This document shows, piece after piece, positions 35,407 to 44,446 of a stretch of DNA of 64,000 nt; the first letter of the stretch is position 1, and every line of letters begins with the position of its first letter. The position numbers and the translations under genes were made by a program. This stretch comes from Myroides guanonis (GTDB lineage Bacteria; Bacteroidota; Bacteroidia; Flavobacteriales; Flavobacteriaceae), in the NCBI RefSeq assembly GCF_900114085.1, contig NZ_FORU01000006.1, forward strand, positions 62,001 through 126,000. Reading direction: 5' to 3'. Under the pieces are notes generated by a model. It was not told the origin of the DNA. It saw only the letters and a program-made list of their open reading frames with translations, and made no database searches.

Positions 35407-36537
35407 ATGAAATTCGATTTATTACATACAGATCCACTTTCTCGTGCAAGAGCTGGGAAAATCACAACAGATCACGGTGTTATTGAGACACCTATTTTTA
35501 TGCCTGTTGGTACTGTTGGTACTGTTAAAGGATTGCACCAAAGAGAATTAAGAGATGAAGTAAATCCTGATGTTATTTTAGGAAATACCTATCATTTATA
35601 TTTAAGACCTAAAACTCCAATTTTAGAGAAGGCTGGTGGATTACATAAGTTTATTAATTGGGATCGTAATATACTTACAGATAGTGGAGGTTTTCAAGTA
35701 TATTCTTTGTCTGCTAATAGAAAAATTAAAGAAGAAGGAGTTAAGTTTAAATCTCATATAGATGGTTCTTATCATTTCTTTTCACCTGAAAGTGTTATGG
35801 AAATTCAACGAACTATTGGTGCGGATATCATAATGGCTTTTGATGAATGTACTCCATATCCTTGTGATTATAGATATGCTAAGCGTTCTATGCATATGAC
35901 TCATCGATGGTTGGATAGATGTATTAATCATCTAGAAAAAGTGCCTTTTAAGTATGATTATGAACAAACTTTTTTTCCGATTGTTCAAGGAAGTACATAT
36001 AAGGATTTGAGAGCACAGTCTGCTGAATATATCGCAAATGCTGGTGCTGCTGGTAACGCTATTGGAGGACTTTCTGTTGGTGAACCTGCAGAAGAGATGT
36101 ATGAAATGACTGAGGTTGTAACTAATATTTTACCAGTTGATAAACCCAGATATTTGATGGGGGTAGGTACTCCAATTAATATTTTGGAAAACATTGCTTT
36201 AGGAATTGATATGTTTGATTGTGTTATGCCAACTCGTAATGCTAGAAACGGTATGTTGTTTACATCAGAGGGAATTATTAATATTAAGAATAAAAAGTGG
36301 GAAGATGATTTGTCTCCAATTGATGCAATGGGACATACATGGGTAGATTTGGAATATTCTAAGGCTTACTTAAGACATTTGTTTGCAGCTAATGAGTCAT
36401 TAGGGAAACAAATTGCCTCTATTCATAATTTAGGTTTTTATATGTGGTTGGTTAGGGAGGCTAGAGTACAAATTTTAGCTGGAACCTTTTATGACTGGAA
36501 AAATAAAATGGTTAAAAAACTAGGAGAACGTCTATAA
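35407..36537 (+). CDS. tgt: tRNA-guanine transglycosylase (queuosine)
   Basis: 376 residues, TIM-barrel TGT. Segments: VIETPIFMPVGTVGTVKG, LGNTYHLYLRPK, the catalytic DSGGFQVYSL (near 93-102), FFPIVQGSTYKDLR, GGLSVGEPAEEMY, and the second active-site region CVMPTRNARNGMLF. It exchanges guanine for preQ1 at tRNA wobble position 34. Notably, the stretch where most bacterial enzymes have the CxCxxC zinc ligands reads AMGHTWVDLEYSKAYLRHLF with no cysteine (about 305-325), while the histidine of RHLF remains. It begins a run of closely spaced genes (tgt, LptF/G, EamA). Confidence 0.93.
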   Translation: MKFDLLHTDPLSRARAGKITTDHGVIETPIFMPVGTVGTVKGLHQRELRDEVNPDVILGNTYHLYLRPKTPILEKAGGLHKFINWDRNILTDSGGFQVYSLSANRKIKEEGVKFKSHIDGSYHFFSPESVMEIQRTIGADIIMAFDECTPYPCDYRYAKRSMHMTHRWLDRCINHLEKVPFKYDYEQTFFPIVQGSTYKDLRAQSAEYIANAGAAGNAIGGLSVGEPAEEMYEMTEVVTNILPVDKPRYLMGVGTPINILENIALGIDMFDCVMPTRNARNGMLFTSEGIINIKNKKWEDDLSPIDAMGHTWVDLEYSKAYLRHLFAANESLGKQIASIHNLGFYMWLVREARVQILAGTFYDWKNKMVKKLGERL

Positions 36538-36554
36538 ATACCTGCTCAGGAGCG

Positions 36555-37631
36555 ATGAAAATAATTGATTGGTACATATTAAAAAGATATCTAGCAACAT
36601 TTACTGTGATGTTGATCTTGTTTATCCCTATTGGAATTATTATTGATGTTTCTGAAAAAATAAATAGAATTTTAGCAAATAAAGTGCCTCTTACTGCGGT
36701 AATGAGTTACTATTTAGATTTTACAATCTATTTCGCTAATATGTTATTTCCTATTTTTCTTTTTATTTCGATTATCTGGTTTACTTCAAAACTTGCTAAT
36801 AATACTGAAATTGTTGCAATTCTTAGCTCTGGAATTTCATTTAGTAGGTTTTTAAGACCCTATGTTATTGGAGCGACTTTTGTGTGTCTTTTTGCTCTTG
36901 TTATGTCAGTTTTTATTGTTCCAAGAGCTAGTGCGGGGTATAATGATTTTAGATATAAGTATTTAAAGAAGAATGATGCTGTTAGAGAAAGTCAAGATGT
37001 TTATAGGCAAATCAATGAAAAGGAATTTATATACGTTAGTAGCTTTAACTATTTAACGAAAACGGGGTACAATTTTACACTTGAGGAGTTTGAGGGTAAT
37101 AAATTGGTTTCAAAAATGAGTGCCAGTAGGATTACATTTAATCCTGAAGAGGATAATTACACGCTTACTAATTATTTTAAAAGAATTGTAGGGGAGAATG
37201 ATGATGTAATAGAGCAGTTAGATACTAAGGATTTGGAGCTCGATTTTGATATAGATGATTTAACCCCTGTTATTTATGCCGCTGAGACGATGTCTCTAAG
37301 AGATCTAAATCGATTTATAGAAAAAGAACAAATGCGTGGTTCTTCTAATATTAACACCTATCTTGTGGTCAAATATAAAAAGTATAGTGGTCCTGTTTCA
37401 GCATTTATACTAACTATTATTGCGGTTTCTGTTTCTTCAATGAAAAGGAGAGGTGGTATGGGGGTTAATCTGGCGATAGGTATTGCTTTGGCTTTTACCT
37501 ATGTGTTTTTCGATAAGATTTTCGGTACCCTTGCAGAAGCCTCGAGTATTCCTCCATTATTTGCAGTATGGTTTCCAAATGTTGCATTTGGGATTTTAGC
37601 AATATTTTTATTACGCAATGCAAAACGATAG
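36555..37631 (+). CDS. LptF/LptG-family permease
   Basis: 358 residues: three membrane spans at the N terminus (DWYILKRYLATFTVMLILFIP start typical of YjgP/YjgQ), a periplasmic jellyroll-like domain (about 140-265) and three C-terminal spans ending FAVWFPNVAFGILAIFLLRNAKR (read in pieces). LptF and LptG with LptB2 extract LPS from the inner membrane. I cannot say which of the two it is, and a partner is not adjacent. The stop overlaps the start of the EamA gene by 14 bases. Confidence 0.88.
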   Translation: MKIIDWYILKRYLATFTVMLILFIPIGIIIDVSEKINRILANKVPLTAVMSYYLDFTIYFANMLFPIFLFISIIWFTSKLANNTEIVAILSSGISFSRFLRPYVIGATFVCLFALVMSVFIVPRASAGYNDFRYKYLKKNDAVRESQDVYRQINEKEFIYVSSFNYLTKTGYNFTLEEFEGNKLVSKMSASRITFNPEEDNYTLTNYFKRIVGENDDVIEQLDTKDLELDFDIDDLTPVIYAAETMSLRDLNRFIEKEQMRGSSNINTYLVVKYKKYSGPVSAFILTIIAVSVSSMKRRGGMGVNLAIGIALAFTYVFFDKIFGTLAEASSIPPLFAVWFPNVAFGILAIFLLRNAKR

Positions 37632-38511
37632 TTTAAGAAGTTATTTTAAACTCCATTTTATAGTTTTAATTTGGGGTTTTACTGCGATTATAGGAAATTT
37701 AATTACTCTTGATGCATTACCTCTAGTATGGTTTAGAATTGGAATTGCAGTGATTACCTTGTTCCTTTTTTTTTGTATTACAAAGAAGTCTTTCGTAGTT
37801 CCTAAAAAAGCACTAATAAAGTTTCTACTTGCTGGGATTGTAATAGCTGTTCACTGGTTAACTTTCTTTTGGGCAATAAAAGTGTCTAATGTTTCTGTGA
37901 CTTTAGCTTGTATTTCTACTGGTGCATTTTTCGCATCTATTTTAGAACCTATTTTTTATAAAAGAAAAGTTATTCTGTACGAAGTTTTCTTCGGATTCCT
38001 AGTGATTATAGCTTTGGGGGTTATATTTAGTGTAGAAAGTCAGTACATAGAAGGAATTATGTTAGCATTGTTTTCGGCGTTTCTCTCTGCTTTATTTTCG
38101 ATTATTAACGGAAAGTTTATTGTTAAGAATGATGCTTCCGTTATAACGTTTTATGAACTAACAGGAGGTTTACTGATATTGAGTTTGTTTTTATTGTTTT
38201 CCGGAGGATTTAATATTGCTTTTTTTCAAGTTAGTGCAATGGATTGGTTTTGGCTATTAATTCTAGGTGTGTTTTGTACTGCTTATGCATTTTTGTCTTC
38301 AGTTAAAGTTATGAAGTATCTCACTCCTTATACAGTAATGTTAACTATTAATTTAGAACCTGTTTACGGTATTATATTAGCTGTATTAATTTTTAAGGAT
38401 AGTGAGAAAATGACACCCGAATTTTATTTAGGAGCATTGCTTATTTTGTCTACGGTCGTGTTAAATGGCGTTGTTAAAAATAGAAAAAAACGAAAACTTA
38501 GTGAAGGATAG
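37618..38511 (+). CDS. EamA/DMT-family transporter
   Basis: 297 residues with ten membrane spans made of two EamA repeats (about 10-140 and 150-285). The first repeat starts FIVLIWGFTAIIGNLI and the second contains AFLSALFSIINGKFIV. C-terminal basic tail NRKKRKL. Such proteins export metabolites or amino acids through the inner membrane. The substrate is unknown. The ATG lies inside the end of the LptF/G-type gene, so translation is coupled. Confidence 0.85.
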   Translation: MQNDSLRSYFKLHFIVLIWGFTAIIGNLITLDALPLVWFRIGIAVITLFLFFCITKKSFVVPKKALIKFLLAGIVIAVHWLTFFWAIKVSNVSVTLACISTGAFFASILEPIFYKRKVILYEVFFGFLVIIALGVIFSVESQYIEGIMLALFSAFLSALFSIINGKFIVKNDASVITFYELTGGLLILSLFLLFSGGFNIAFFQVSAMDWFWLLILGVFCTAYAFLSSVKVMKYLTPYTVMLTINLEPVYGIILAVLIFKDSEKMTPEFYLGALLILSTVVLNGVVKNRKKRKLSEG

Positions 38512-38532
38512 TAATTCTACAGTATAAAAAAC

Positions 38533-38540
38533 TATCTTTG
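38533..38540 (+). promoter_or_regulatory. accA promoter -7 element
   Basis: TATCTTTG matches TAnnTTTG, 34 bases before the accA ATG. Confidence 0.5.
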
Positions 38541-38574
38541 CACCTTATAACTGAACTAAAATTTTACTCATAGA

Positions 38575-39528
38575 ATGGAATATTTAGATTTTGAACTTCC
38601 AATAAAAGAGCTCGAGGAGCAGTTAACAAAATGTAATATAATTGGGGAGGAATCGGACGTTGATGTTACATCTACGTGTAAACAGATTGAACAAAAATTA
38701 GAGGAAACTAAAAAAAGCATATATAAGAATTTGACTCCTTGGCAAAGAGTACAGCTATCTAGACATCCTAATAGACCCTATACATTAGATTATATCAAAG
38801 CTTTATGTGGAGATACATTCTTAGAATTATTTGGTGACAGAAATGTAAAGGATGATAAAGCTATGATTGGCGGACTAGGAAAAATTGGTGACCAATCTTA
38901 TATGTTTATCGGACAACAGAAAGGTTTTAATACAAAGACTAGACAGTTTAGAAATTTTGGTATGGCAAATCCTGAGGGATATAGAAAAGCTTTGCGATTG
39001 ATGAAAATGGCGGAGAAGTTCAATGTTCCTATTGTTACTCTTATCGATACTCCTGGAGCTTATCCAGGTCTTGAAGCTGAAGAAAGAGGGCAAGGTGAAG
39101 CTATTGCTCGTAATATTTATGAAATGTTTCGAGTTCAGGTACCTATCATAGCTATAATTATTGGTGAAGGAGCTTCTGGTGGTGCTTTGGGAATCGGTGT
39201 TGGAGACAGAGTTTTTATGCTTGAAAATACTTGGTATTCTGTAATTTCACCTGAGTCATGTTCTTCAATTTTGTGGAGAAGTTGGGAGTATAAAGAACAA
39301 GCTGCTGAATCATTGAAGCTTACTTCTTATGATATGAAGAAAAACAAACTGGTTGATGATATTATTCCTGAACCTGTAGGAGGTGCTCATTCTGATAGGG
39401 AAACAACGTTTGCTACAGTTAAAGAATACATAGAAAAGTCATACGAAACACTTAAGAAAATGCCTGTTGATAAAATGATTGACGAGCGTATGGAGAAGTA
39501 TTTTGAAATGGGAGAATATAAAGAATAG
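38575..39528 (+). CDS. accA: Acetyl-CoA carboxylase carboxyltransferase subunit alpha
   Basis: 317 residues. It begins [17 protein letters not shown], then [21 protein letters not shown], the crotonase-fold catalytic segments [32 protein letters not shown] (read in pieces) and [31 protein letters not shown] (in pieces). With AccD it carboxylates acetyl-CoA from carboxybiotin, the first step of fatty acid synthesis. Length and motifs are normal. It has its own promoter and terminator. The biotin ligase that would charge its partner BCCP is at 46872. Confidence 0.96.
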   Translation: MEYLDFELPIKELEEQLTKCNIIGEESDVDVTSTCKQIEQKLEETKKSIYKNLTPWQRVQLSRHPNRPYTLDYIKALCGDTFLELFGDRNVKDDKAMIGGLGKIGDQSYMFIGQQKGFNTKTRQFRNFGMANPEGYRKALRLMKMAEKFNVPIVTLIDTPGAYPGLEAEERGQGEAIARNIYEMFRVQVPIIAIIIGEGASGGALGIGVGDRVFMLENTWYSVISPESCSSILWRSWEYKEQAAESLKLTSYDMKKNKLVDDIIPEPVGGAHSDRETTFATVKEYIEKSYETLKKMPVDKMIDERMEKYFEMGEYKE

Positions 39529-39549
39529 TTTACTACTGTTTTTCTGTAA

Positions 39550-39581
39550 TAGAATCCGAAGCATTGCTTCGGATTTTTTTG
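39550..39581 (+). terminator. accA terminator
   Basis: A perfect ten-base stem, AATCCGAAGC (39553-39562) with GCTTCGGATT (39566-39575), three-base loop, T run. Confidence 0.9.
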
Positions 39582-39666
39582 TTATTAACAATTTTATTGT
39601 TTTTATAAACATTTATTATGGATAAATTGAATTGAGTAATCAGTAAAAATCATGTATTTTCGCATT

Positions 39667-41199
39667 ATGGAACATGTAAAAGAAGTAAGACCGAAAAGTA
39701 ATTTCTCTAAAGGTGTAGTAGCTTTAGAAAAAGGGAAAATTCCTCCACAAGCTGTTGATTTAGAAGAGGCTGTGTTGGGGGCTATGATGATTGATAAAAA
39801 GGGGATTGATGAGGTAATTGATATTTTGCAACCTGAGGCATTTTATAAAGAGGCCCATAAACTTATATTTGAAGCTATTGATCAACTATTTGTTGGTAAC
39901 CAACCAATTGATATTTTAACTGTTTCAAATCAATTGAGAAAGAATGCAAAGTTAGAGCTTGTTGGTGGGGATTATTATTTAGTTAGTTTAACTCAAAAAA
40001 TAACTTCTTCTGCACATATTGAGTTTCACTCTAGAATTATTTTGCAGAAATTTATTCAACGTAGTTTGATTAAAATTTCTAATGAGATTATTGAGGATTC
40101 CTACGATGAGACTACGGATGTTTTTGATTTGCTAGATAAAGCTGAATCTAGACTGTATGAAGTTACTCAAGGAAATATTAAGAAAAGTTCCGAGACAGCA
40201 CAATCATTAGTCGCTCAAGCGAAAAAGAGAATTGAGGAAATAGGGAATAAAGAAGGCTTAAGCGGATTACCAACAGGTTTTCATAAACTTGATGAATTAA
40301 CTTCCGGATGGCAACCAAGTGACTTGATAATTATTGCAGCTCGTCCTGGTATGGGAAAAACGGCTTTTGTCTTGTCTATGGCTCGTAACATTGCAATAAA
40401 TGCAGATCAGCCAGTTGTTTTATTTTCATTAGAGATGTCTTCTGTTCAGTTAATTACTCGTTTGATATCTTCGGAAACTAGTTTGTCTTCTGAAAAACTC
40501 AGAACTGGTAAGCTAGAACAACACGAGTGGGAGCAGTTAAATGTTAAAGTGAAAGACTTAGAACGTGCACCATTATATATTGATGATACACCTTCCTTGT
40601 CTATTTTTGACCTTAGAGCTAAAGCTAGGCGATTGGCTTCCCAGCACGGAATTAAATTAATTATTATAGATTACTTGCAATTGATGACTGCTGGTGGTAA
40701 TTCTAAAGGTGGAGGAAATCGTGAACAAGAGATTTCTACTATTTCTCGAAACTTAAAAGCCTTGGCGAAGGAGTTGAATGTTCCAGTTATTGCTCTTTCG
40801 CAGTTATCTCGTGCAGTTGAAACTCGTGGTACTTCAAAAAGACCATTATTATCGGATTTAAGGGAGTCTGGAGCTATTGAGCAAGATGCTGATATTGTAT
40901 CGTTTATTTATCGACCTGAGTATTATAAAATCGATGAATGGGATGATGAAGAGCGTAGTCCTACAGAAGGTCAAGCTGAGTTCATCATAGCTAAGCATAG
41001 AAATGGTGGGTTGGATAATATTAGACTGAAGTTTATTGGTAAACTCGGTAAGTTTGACAACTTAGAGGATAATTTAATGTCATTTGATGCTTTACCTTCT
41101 CAGATAAACGGGGAGGAGCAGAGTAATTTTACACGAGGACTTCCTTCAAGCGAAGATGTATTCGGGAGTTCAATGCCTGATGATGATATTCCTTTTTAA
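39667..41199 (+). CDS. dnaB: Replicative DNA helicase DnaB
   Basis: 510 residues from the ATG at 39667. N-terminal DnaB domain with PPQAVDLEEAVLGAMMID, a helical linker, and the RecA-like motor: Walker A AARPGMGKTAFVLSM, H1a LFSLEMSS, Walker B LIIIDYLQLM, and ALSQLSRAVETR with LLSDLRESGAIEQDAD. It unwinds the replication fork as a hexamer. A further in-frame ATG at 39652 overlaps a degenerate -7 element (TATTTTCG), so 39667 is preferred. No intein is present. The C terminus ends DDDIPF, typical of the family. Confidence 0.95.
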   Translation: MEHVKEVRPKSNFSKGVVALEKGKIPPQAVDLEEAVLGAMMIDKKGIDEVIDILQPEAFYKEAHKLIFEAIDQLFVGNQPIDILTVSNQLRKNAKLELVGGDYYLVSLTQKITSSAHIEFHSRIILQKFIQRSLIKISNEIIEDSYDETTDVFDLLDKAESRLYEVTQGNIKKSSETAQSLVAQAKKRIEEIGNKEGLSGLPTGFHKLDELTSGWQPSDLIIIAARPGMGKTAFVLSMARNIAINADQPVVLFSLEMSSVQLITRLISSETSLSSEKLRTGKLEQHEWEQLNVKVKDLERAPLYIDDTPSLSIFDLRAKARRLASQHGIKLIIIDYLQLMTAGGNSKGGGNREQEISTISRNLKALAKELNVPVIALSQLSRAVETRGTSKRPLLSDLRESGAIEQDADIVSFIYRPEYYKIDEWDDEERSPTEGQAEFIIAKHRNGGLDNIRLKFIGKLGKFDNLEDNLMSFDALPSQINGEEQSNFTRGLPSSEDVFGSSMPDDDIPF

Positions 41200-41218
41200 A
41201 TGAAGTGTACATATAGAA

Positions 41219-41252
41219 TAAAAAAAGCGCCCTGAAGAGGGCGCTTTTTTTA
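41219..41252. terminator. Bidirectional terminator between dnaB and the lipoprotein SOD gene
   Basis: AGCGCCCT (41226-41233), loop GAAG, AGGGCGCT (41238-41245), extended by A and T runs on both sides. Confidence 0.9.
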
Positions 41253-42029
41253 TTCTATATGTGATTCTAGTTTTGAGCTTACAAAATCCCAATCTATGTG
41301 ATTAATAAATTCATTTATGTATTGTTCTTTATTGTTCTGATAGGTTGGATAATAAGCATGCTCCCAAAGATCGATTGTTAAAAGAGGTAATCCTCCTTTA
41401 TATAAGCTATTGTTAAAAGGAGTATCGTTGTTTTGAGTAGCCACTATGCTGAGAGTTCCTTCGTTGTAAATTAGCCATACCCAACCTGAAGCTATTAGTT
41501 CATTGGCGGTCTTTTTAAATTTGTTTTTAAACTCATCTAGGCTACCAAAATCTTTTGTTAGTCTATCCGTTAATATGGCATTAGGTAGAGTGTTGGCTTT
41601 TTTACTTATGGATTTCCAATATAAATTATGGTTGTAAAATCCTCCAGCGTTCGATATTAGATTAGAGTTAGATGTTTCAGCTGATTTTAAAATTGTTTCT
41701 ATGTTGTGTTGTTGTAAGCCTAATTGGTCCATCAATTTGTTTAGTGCATTTGCATAATCTAAATGATGTCTACTATAATGTAGTTCTGCGTTAGATGGAG
41801 TTATGAAAGATGGGATAGCGTCATATTTGAATGGTAATCCCTCCATATCAAAAGGTCCGTGTGTTGTTTTTACCAGACTAGGGTCTGGAAATTGACTTTC
41901 TTTAATGAAAGTACTTTTGACTGGTATTTGTACCTCTGTTAACTCCTTGTCGTTTTGACAACTAAACAAGAATAAAGTAAACACTATAAGTGTTGGAGTG
42001 AAGGTTTTAATTTTCTTTGAAAATTTCAT
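41250..42029 (-). CDS. Lipoprotein Fe/Mn superoxide dismutase
   Basis: 259 residues. An N-terminal signal with lipobox LFSC (Cys at about 24) precedes a full SOD domain, so the enzyme is exported and lipid-anchored. Metal ligands are visible: His in ELHYSRHHLDY, His in FYNHNLYW, and Asp and His in DLWEHAYYPTY. A Gly before the FYNHNLYW ligand and a Gln in ATQNNDTP follow the Mn-type pattern more than the Fe type, but metal choice is uncertain. It dismutates superoxide outside the cytoplasm. Its start overlaps the ACBP stop by 23 bases, tying it to the lipid-synthesis operon. Confidence 0.88.
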   Translation of the reverse strand: MKFSKKIKTFTPTLIVFTLFLFSCQNDKELTEVQIPVKSTFIKESQFPDPSLVKTTHGPFDMEGLPFKYDAIPSFITPSNAELHYSRHHLDYANALNKLMDQLGLQQHNIETILKSAETSNSNLISNAGGFYNHNLYWKSISKKANTLPNAILTDRLTKDFGSLDEFKNKFKKTANELIASGWVWLIYNEGTLSIVATQNNDTPFNNSLYKGGLPLLTIDLWEHAYYPTYQNNKEQYINEFINHIDWDFVSSKLESHIE

Positions 42030-42273
42030 GAGCTATTTTGATATATTCTCTTTTAGCTTCTTCTGTTGATAAGTGACTAACTTGTGTCCAAGCATTAAAC
42101 TTAAAAGAGTTTTTTAAGCTTTGTGACATGTTTTCAAAATCTTTATGACTCAAACCTTGTGTAGCTTGTTTATAGTAAGCATATATTCGTAACATCACGT
42201 CTGGAGGTAAGTTAATAGCTTCTTCGGATATTTTGGTATATGCTTCTTCAAATTCCTTATCTAATGAGTCCAT
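42007..42273 (-). CDS. Acyl-CoA-binding protein
   Basis: 88 residues, the full length of the ACBP four-helix bundle. LDKEFEEAYTKISEEAINLPPDVMLRIYAYYKQATQG (read in pieces) corresponds to helices 1-2, including the ligand-contacting Tyr and Lys of YAYYKQAT. FKFNAWTQVSHLSTEEAKREYI matches the KWDAW..L.G.S.EEA-type helix 3-4 region. It binds long-chain acyl-CoA in the cytoplasm as a carrier and buffer. ACBPs are common in eukaryotes and patchy in bacteria. The place between psd and the SOD gene suits lipid metabolism. Confidence 0.85.
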   Translation of the reverse strand: MDSLDKEFEEAYTKISEEAINLPPDVMLRIYAYYKQATQGLSHKDFENMSQSLKNSFKFNAWTQVSHLSTEEAKREYIKIAHEIFKEN

Positions 42274-42281
42274 AGCTGAGT

Positions 42282-42932
42282 TTATTTAGTAGCTATAATG
42301 GTTTGGTTACCAATGGCTTTTTGATTTAAGGTTACATTTACTTTTGTTCCTAATGGAAGGTAAAGATCTACTCTTGAACCGAACTTAATAAAACCAGCAT
42401 CATTACCTTGGATTACATTCGTTGATGGTTTTGCGTAATTTACTATTCTCCTTGCTAATGCTCCTGCTATTTGTCTATACATAACTTCTCCGAAAACTGG
42501 ATTGTCAATAACGACGGTAGTTCGCTCGTTTTCTTCACTTGCTTTTGGGTGCCATGCTACTAGGTACTTTCCAGGATGATACTTACTGTATTTTACAATT
42601 CCACTTAAAGCATACCTTGTAACATGTACATTGATGGGAGACATGAAGATTGAGACCATAAGTTTTTTTTCTTTAAAATACTCAGGTTCATAAACTTCCT
42701 CAATTACTACTACTTTTCCATCAACAGGAGCAATAATGATATTGTCACTAATTTGTAAATCTCTTTTCGGATTTCGGAAGAATTGTAGAACCATTAATAG
42801 GAAAAACAAAACCACAACCTGTACTAGAGTTTTTAACCAACTAATTTGAATAAGGTAATCTGTTGCTAATATTGCAATTACTGCTAAAAATAGCGTGATC
42901 AAAATAATTTTCGCTCCTTCTTTGTGAAACAT
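42282..42932 (-). CDS. psd: Phosphatidylserine decarboxylase (short, class A-like)
   Basis: 216 residues. An N-terminal membrane hairpin (about 8-50) is followed by RNPKRDLQISDNIIIAPVDGKVV, SIFMSPINVHVTR, and the self-cleavage site FGSRVDLYLP (Gly-Ser about 187). Cleavage generates the pyruvoyl cofactor. It makes phosphatidylethanolamine from phosphatidylserine. The FGS form and short length are those of the bacterial/archaeal small class. It sits two bases after cdsA, which supplies the CDP-diacylglycerol of the same pathway. Confidence 0.92.
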   Translation of the reverse strand: MFHKEGAKIILITLFLAVIAILATDYLIQISWLKTLVQVVVLFFLLMVLQFFRNPKRDLQISDNIIIAPVDGKVVVIEEVYEPEYFKEKKLMVSIFMSPINVHVTRYALSGIVKYSKYHPGKYLVAWHPKASEENERTTVVIDNPVFGEVMYRQIAGALARRIVNYAKPSTNVIQGNDAGFIKFGSRVDLYLPLGTKVNVTLNQKAIGNQTIIATK

Positions 42933-42934
42933 AA

Positions 42935-43726
42935 CTATTGAAATGTTTTAAAAATTAAATATAAAAATGGTGCTACAAAGATAATACTATCTAATCGATC
43001 TAGTATTCCTCCATGGCCTGGCATAATCTTTCCACTATCTTTTACATTGGCTTGCCTCTTGAATTTCGATTCAACAAGGTCTCCAATTGTTCCGAAAAGG
43101 CTTACAAAAATAGCACTACTAATCCATATAATACTATTGTAAAATGAAAAATAGTAGCTAATTACTAAACTAGCTATTATTGTAAATAAAATACCGCCCA
43201 AAAAGCCTTCTATTGTTTTTTTAGGAGATATTCTTTCAAATAACTTGTTTTTACCAAATGATTTTCCGGTTAAATATGCGAAAGTATCATTTGTCCAGAT
43301 TAGAATAAATATACCAATGATCACTCTCGGTTCATATTTATTATCTATAAGTGGTATTTTTAATAGTGTAATAAATGGAATACTTATATATCCGATTAAG
43401 AAAAGATAATTTAAGTATTTGCTTTGGCTATCTATATTTTTTTGAAATAATTGTATTAAGAGGAGAATAAGTATTATTACTCCAAATAGGTTGTAATAAT
43501 AAAAAGGTATTATACTCTGAGTGAAATAGATTGCTAGTACCGGTAATATTGCTATTATAAAGCTTTTTAGAATTGGAAGGTCTGTTAGTTTTGAAAATTC
43601 ATATATTCCAATTAGCAAAAAAGAAAGTATTAGTATTTGGTAGCTCCATTCGGAATATAAAGTAGCTCCAATTAGTAATATAATATATATAAGTCCAGAA
43701 ATAGACCTTGTAATATTTTCAGACAT
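42935..43726 (-). CDS. cdsA: Phosphatidate cytidylyltransferase
   Basis: 263 residues, about seven to eight membrane spans. The C-terminal signature is present: DLVESKFKRQANVKDSGKIMPGHGGILDRLDS (read in pieces, S-x8-KR-x3-KD-x5-PGHGG-x2-DRxDS), together with NDTFAYLTGKSFGKNKLFERISPKKTIEG (in pieces). It makes CDP-diacylglycerol from phosphatidate and CTP, the entry point to phospholipids. The adjacent psd gene completes the PE branch. Only a short gap separates it from the LUD gene upstream. Confidence 0.93.
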   Translation of the reverse strand: MSENITRSISGLIYIILLIGATLYSEWSYQILILSFLLIGIYEFSKLTDLPILKSFIIAILPVLAIYFTQSIIPFYYYNLFGVIILILLLIQLFQKNIDSQSKYLNYLFLIGYISIPFITLLKIPLIDNKYEPRVIIGIFILIWTNDTFAYLTGKSFGKNKLFERISPKKTIEGFLGGILFTIIASLVISYYFSFYNSIIWISSAIFVSLFGTIGDLVESKFKRQANVKDSGKIMPGHGGILDRLDSIIFVAPFLYLIFKTFQ

Positions 43727-43727
43727 A

Positions 43728-44330
43728 TTATAAGTCTTCTAGAAGTATTAAATATAAATTTTTAGGTGCACTGCCGTAGTTTAAAAAACTATCATTATTA
43801 GAGCTACTAAAGCATTTGATAGCTGTTATATTACTTGGAAATTCCGTTAGATATTTATTTTTTATAATACGTAGACCATCACTTTTACTTCTTGTGATTT
43901 GACTAGTCCTAGCAAATACTATAATATTGGTTGGTAGTTCAGTAGATTTTAAATGTGAAAGCTGTGTTGAAGAGAATAAAATAGAACCTTCGTCAGCTAT
44001 TAAACTTTCACAAGTTGCTACAAAGAATACTGGGTTTTGTATGTTTTTATAATAAATTCTATTCTCTTGAAGTAAAGGATAAATTTCTTTTTCAAAAGTG
44101 ATTGCTTCAGATTCAAACCAATCATTTTCAACTAAAATGTTGACAAAAGTATCTTGTAATTCCGCTTCAGTTTCACAATACAGAAACTTACCACCATTGT
44201 TTTTAAAGTTCATAGTGAACTCCTCGTCGATAGGGAGTTCTATCTCTGGCAGATATTGACTTTCTTTTGGTTGGTCTGCGGTTGAAGGGTTATTAAAAAA
44301 ACCTTTAAATATATTTTTTAAAAAACTCAT
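43728..44330 (-). CDS. LUD-domain protein (LutC-like)
   Basis: 200 residues from the ATG at 44330. It has the LUD/LutC fold: GGKFLYCETEAELQDTFVNILVEN (read in pieces), FFVATCESLIADEGSILFSS and the ending GSAPKNLYLILLEDL. LutC-type proteins are associated with lactate utilisation, but here LutA/LutB are absent. In flavobacteria a lone LUD gene typically precedes cdsA. The frame extends 12 codons further to an ATG at 44366, which would begin at the -7 element, so it cannot be the start if that promoter is used. The function is unknown. Confidence 0.8.
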   Translation of the reverse strand: MSFLKNIFKGFFNNPSTADQPKESQYLPEIELPIDEEFTMNFKNNGGKFLYCETEAELQDTFVNILVENDWFESEAITFEKEIYPLLQENRIYYKNIQNPVFFVATCESLIADEGSILFSSTQLSHLKSTELPTNIIVFARTSQITRSKSDGLRIIKNKYLTEFPSNITAIKCFSSSNNDSFLNYGSAPKNLYLILLEDL

Positions 44331-44367
44331 ATACTCAATTAGAGAAATAATGTTCGAATAGAACATT

Positions 44368-44375
44368 CAAAGATA
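44368..44375 (-). promoter_or_regulatory. Promoter -7 element of the LUD-cdsA-psd-ACBP-SOD operon
   Basis: On the reverse strand, TATCTTTG matches TAnnTTTG immediately after the ftsH terminator, so the lipid operon has its own start. Confidence 0.55.
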
Positions 44376-44416
44376 GAAAAAATCTTAACTTAATAGTTAC
44401 TTTAAGTTAAGATTTT
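44376..44416 (-). terminator. ftsH terminator
   Basis: A 14-base stem, AAATCTTAACTTAA (44380-44393) with TTAAGTTAAGATTT (44402-44415). On the reverse strand it is followed by a T run. Confidence 0.75.
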
Positions 44417-44446
44417 TAGTTATATTAATGCAAGTTGTTACTTGGG

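Noticed and set aside
39652..39666. Earlier dnaB start codon
   Set aside because: The ATG at 39652 overlaps a degenerate -7 element and adds five residues not typical of DnaB.
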